Part shown: positions 6,057 through 6,356 of the stretch, piece by piece
Position numbering within the stretch: the first letter of the stretch is position 1
How the letters are laid out: the number at the start of each line of letters is the position of its first letter
Origin: Pseudomonadota bacterium
Lineage (GTDB): Bacteria > Pseudomonadota > Gammaproteobacteria > Acidithiobacillales > Acidithiobacillaceae
Assembly (NCBI GenBank): GCA_021827445.1
Contig: JAKAVW010000175.1
Location: 1 to 6,356, forward strand
Direction of reading: 5' to 3'
DNA length: 6,356 bases
Program-made: the position numbers and the translations under genes
The notes under the pieces: generated by a model
Told to the model about the DNA's origin: nothing
The model's database searches: none
What the model saw: the letters and a program-made list of their open reading frames with translations, nothing else

Positions 6057-6326
6057 CACATACTCCATAAGTCGGAAGTGGAATGGGGCACTGCTTCGGG
6101 TACGTCGTCTTGCTCACTCTCTCAAACGGGATACCCATTCAGCGGTTGTACACCACCCAGCGGGTTCACCAATGTCGATGACGTCACCCAGGACCACGCT
6201 CCCTTGCGGGCATAATGCACCATTGTCTCTTCGGCCTTCTGCAGTGCCACGCTTATACTTTGCCATAAACGGAGTCACAGCGTGTTTCTTCGGCGCGATT
6301 TGCGGCACCCAGGGCCGATTACTACG
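6057..6326 (-). ncRNA. ISA leader with candidate bridge RNA
   Basis: This is 270 bp of non-coding DNA between the ISA left end and the transposase start, the standard bridge RNA location in the IS110 group. Read on the - strand, CAAGGGAG (6206-6199) equals the left target plus AG core at 6334-6327, and the match extends 3 more bases into the element. TTGAGAG (6125-6119) equals the element's right end plus core at 3234-3228. A stem GGGTA (6136-6132) with TACCC (6102-6098) encloses that second segment, and ACGACG (6108-6103) in the same loop can pair, with one mismatch, with the element's first bases CGTAGT (6326-6321). CAATG (6225-6221) and CATTG (6174-6170) could close the first loop. No convincing right target guide was found. 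Loop order, target then donor, agrees with the IS621 model. Confidence 0.5.
6196..6206. repeat. 11-bp direct repeat shared with the ISA left junction
   Basis: ACGCTCCCTTG occurs here, in the ISA leader, and at 6324-6334, across the proposed left end of ISA. The likely explanation is guide-to-target identity, not a duplication. Confidence 0.7.
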
Positions 6327-6328
6327 CT

Positions 6329-6356
6329 CCCTTGGCATCTGTGCAGGCCTTCCCCA
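6329..6356 (+). pseudogene. Probable resumption of the interrupted CLC gene (short, window edge)
   Basis: Joined to 3229, these bases read P-L-A-S-V-Q-A-F-P. A-K-A-P-L-A-S-V fits the CLC segment that normally follows M-T-V-F-A-G-A-A. The last four residues do not look like the expected hydrophobic continuation, and only 28 bases are available, so the identification is tentative. Confidence 0.45.

Larger units (their letters stand above)
3230..6328 (-). mobile_element. ISA: IS110-group insertion sequence, itself split by ISB
   Basis: The transposase lies on the - strand in two parts around ISB. The right end of the element (3' of the transposase) abuts CLC sequence at about 3230, 38 bases past the transposase stop. 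The left end is placed at about 6328. There CLC-like sequence resumes: joining 3229 to 6329 reads GCT-CCC-TTG-GCA-TCT-GTG, i.e. K-A-P-L-A-S-V. Both junctions share GCTC (3227-3230 and 6326-6329), so the exact cut is ambiguous by a few bases; an AG core (CT on +) fits. Without ISB it is 1675 bp. It has no terminal inverted repeats that I can see, as expected for the IS110 group, and 270 bp of non-coding DNA precedes the transposase, where this group encodes its bridge RNA. The 3230 edge is firm because CLC protein runs up to it; the 6328 edge is an inference. Confidence 0.65.

Noticed and set aside
6178..6187. TGACGTCA palindrome in the ISA leader as an operator
   Set aside because: It lies inside the predicted guide RNA and is more simply part of its folding; no other operator signal is nearby.
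3225..6334. Target-site duplication around ISA
   Set aside because: Only GCTC is shared at the two junctions, which fits a core dinucleotide plus chance rather than a true duplication; IS110 elements generally make none.
6114..6338. 74-codon minus-strand ORF
   Set aside because: It overlaps the proposed ISA end and guide-RNA leader, has no recognisable domain, and crosses the proposed element boundary.
6172..6356. Plus-strand open frame running off the window with a short hydrophobic stretch
   Set aside because: It runs antisense to the ISA leader, has no ribosome binding site and no family resemblance; it is better explained as a chance open frame.

Overview
This is a bacterial window carrying about 3.2 kb of accessory chromosome followed by about 3.1 kb of nested insertion sequences. 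No rRNA, tRNA, CRISPR array or replication origin was seen. Gene content (glycogen branching enzyme end, an ETHE1/persulfide-dioxygenase relative, a CLC chloride transporter, two IS110-family elements) suggests a proteobacterium, perhaps a sulfur- or metal-oxidising one. That taxonomic guess is weak, and nothing in the window fixes the species.

Layout of the left half, all on the + strand. First comes the 3' end of glgB (1-213). Next is a full-length metallo-beta-lactamase-fold gene (483-1175) related to persulfide dioxygenases, in which every iron-ligand position has been substituted. A 384-bp gap with a strong hairpin follows. Then come a 69-residue two-helix membrane protein of DUF202 type (1560-1769) and a CLC-type chloride channel/antiporter gene (from 1984). 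The CLC gene is broken twice: by one extra G in a GGGG run at 3105-3108, and by an insertion after position 3229.

The right half is a Russian doll. An IS110-group element (here ISA; transposase on the - strand; about 3230-6328) sits in the CLC gene. A second, intact IS1111-group element (here ISB; + strand; 3761-5184, 1424 bp) sits inside the ISA transposase gene. Removing exactly 3761-5184 restores one uninterrupted transposase frame of 454 codons. Removing about 3230-6328 rejoins the CLC motif ...AAKA to PLASV at the right edge of the window.

Both elements carry their non-coding region where their group should: upstream of the transposase in ISA (6057-6326) and downstream of it in ISB (4922-5184). 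Both regions contain short segments matching the element's own insertion site and its own ends, all converging on an AG core dinucleotide. They are therefore candidate bridge RNAs (seekRNAs) whose guides can be provisionally read from this window alone. The best-supported result is ISB. An 8-bp outer stem encloses a hairpin flanked by candidate right and left target guides, followed by a second hairpin flanked by candidate right and left donor guides.
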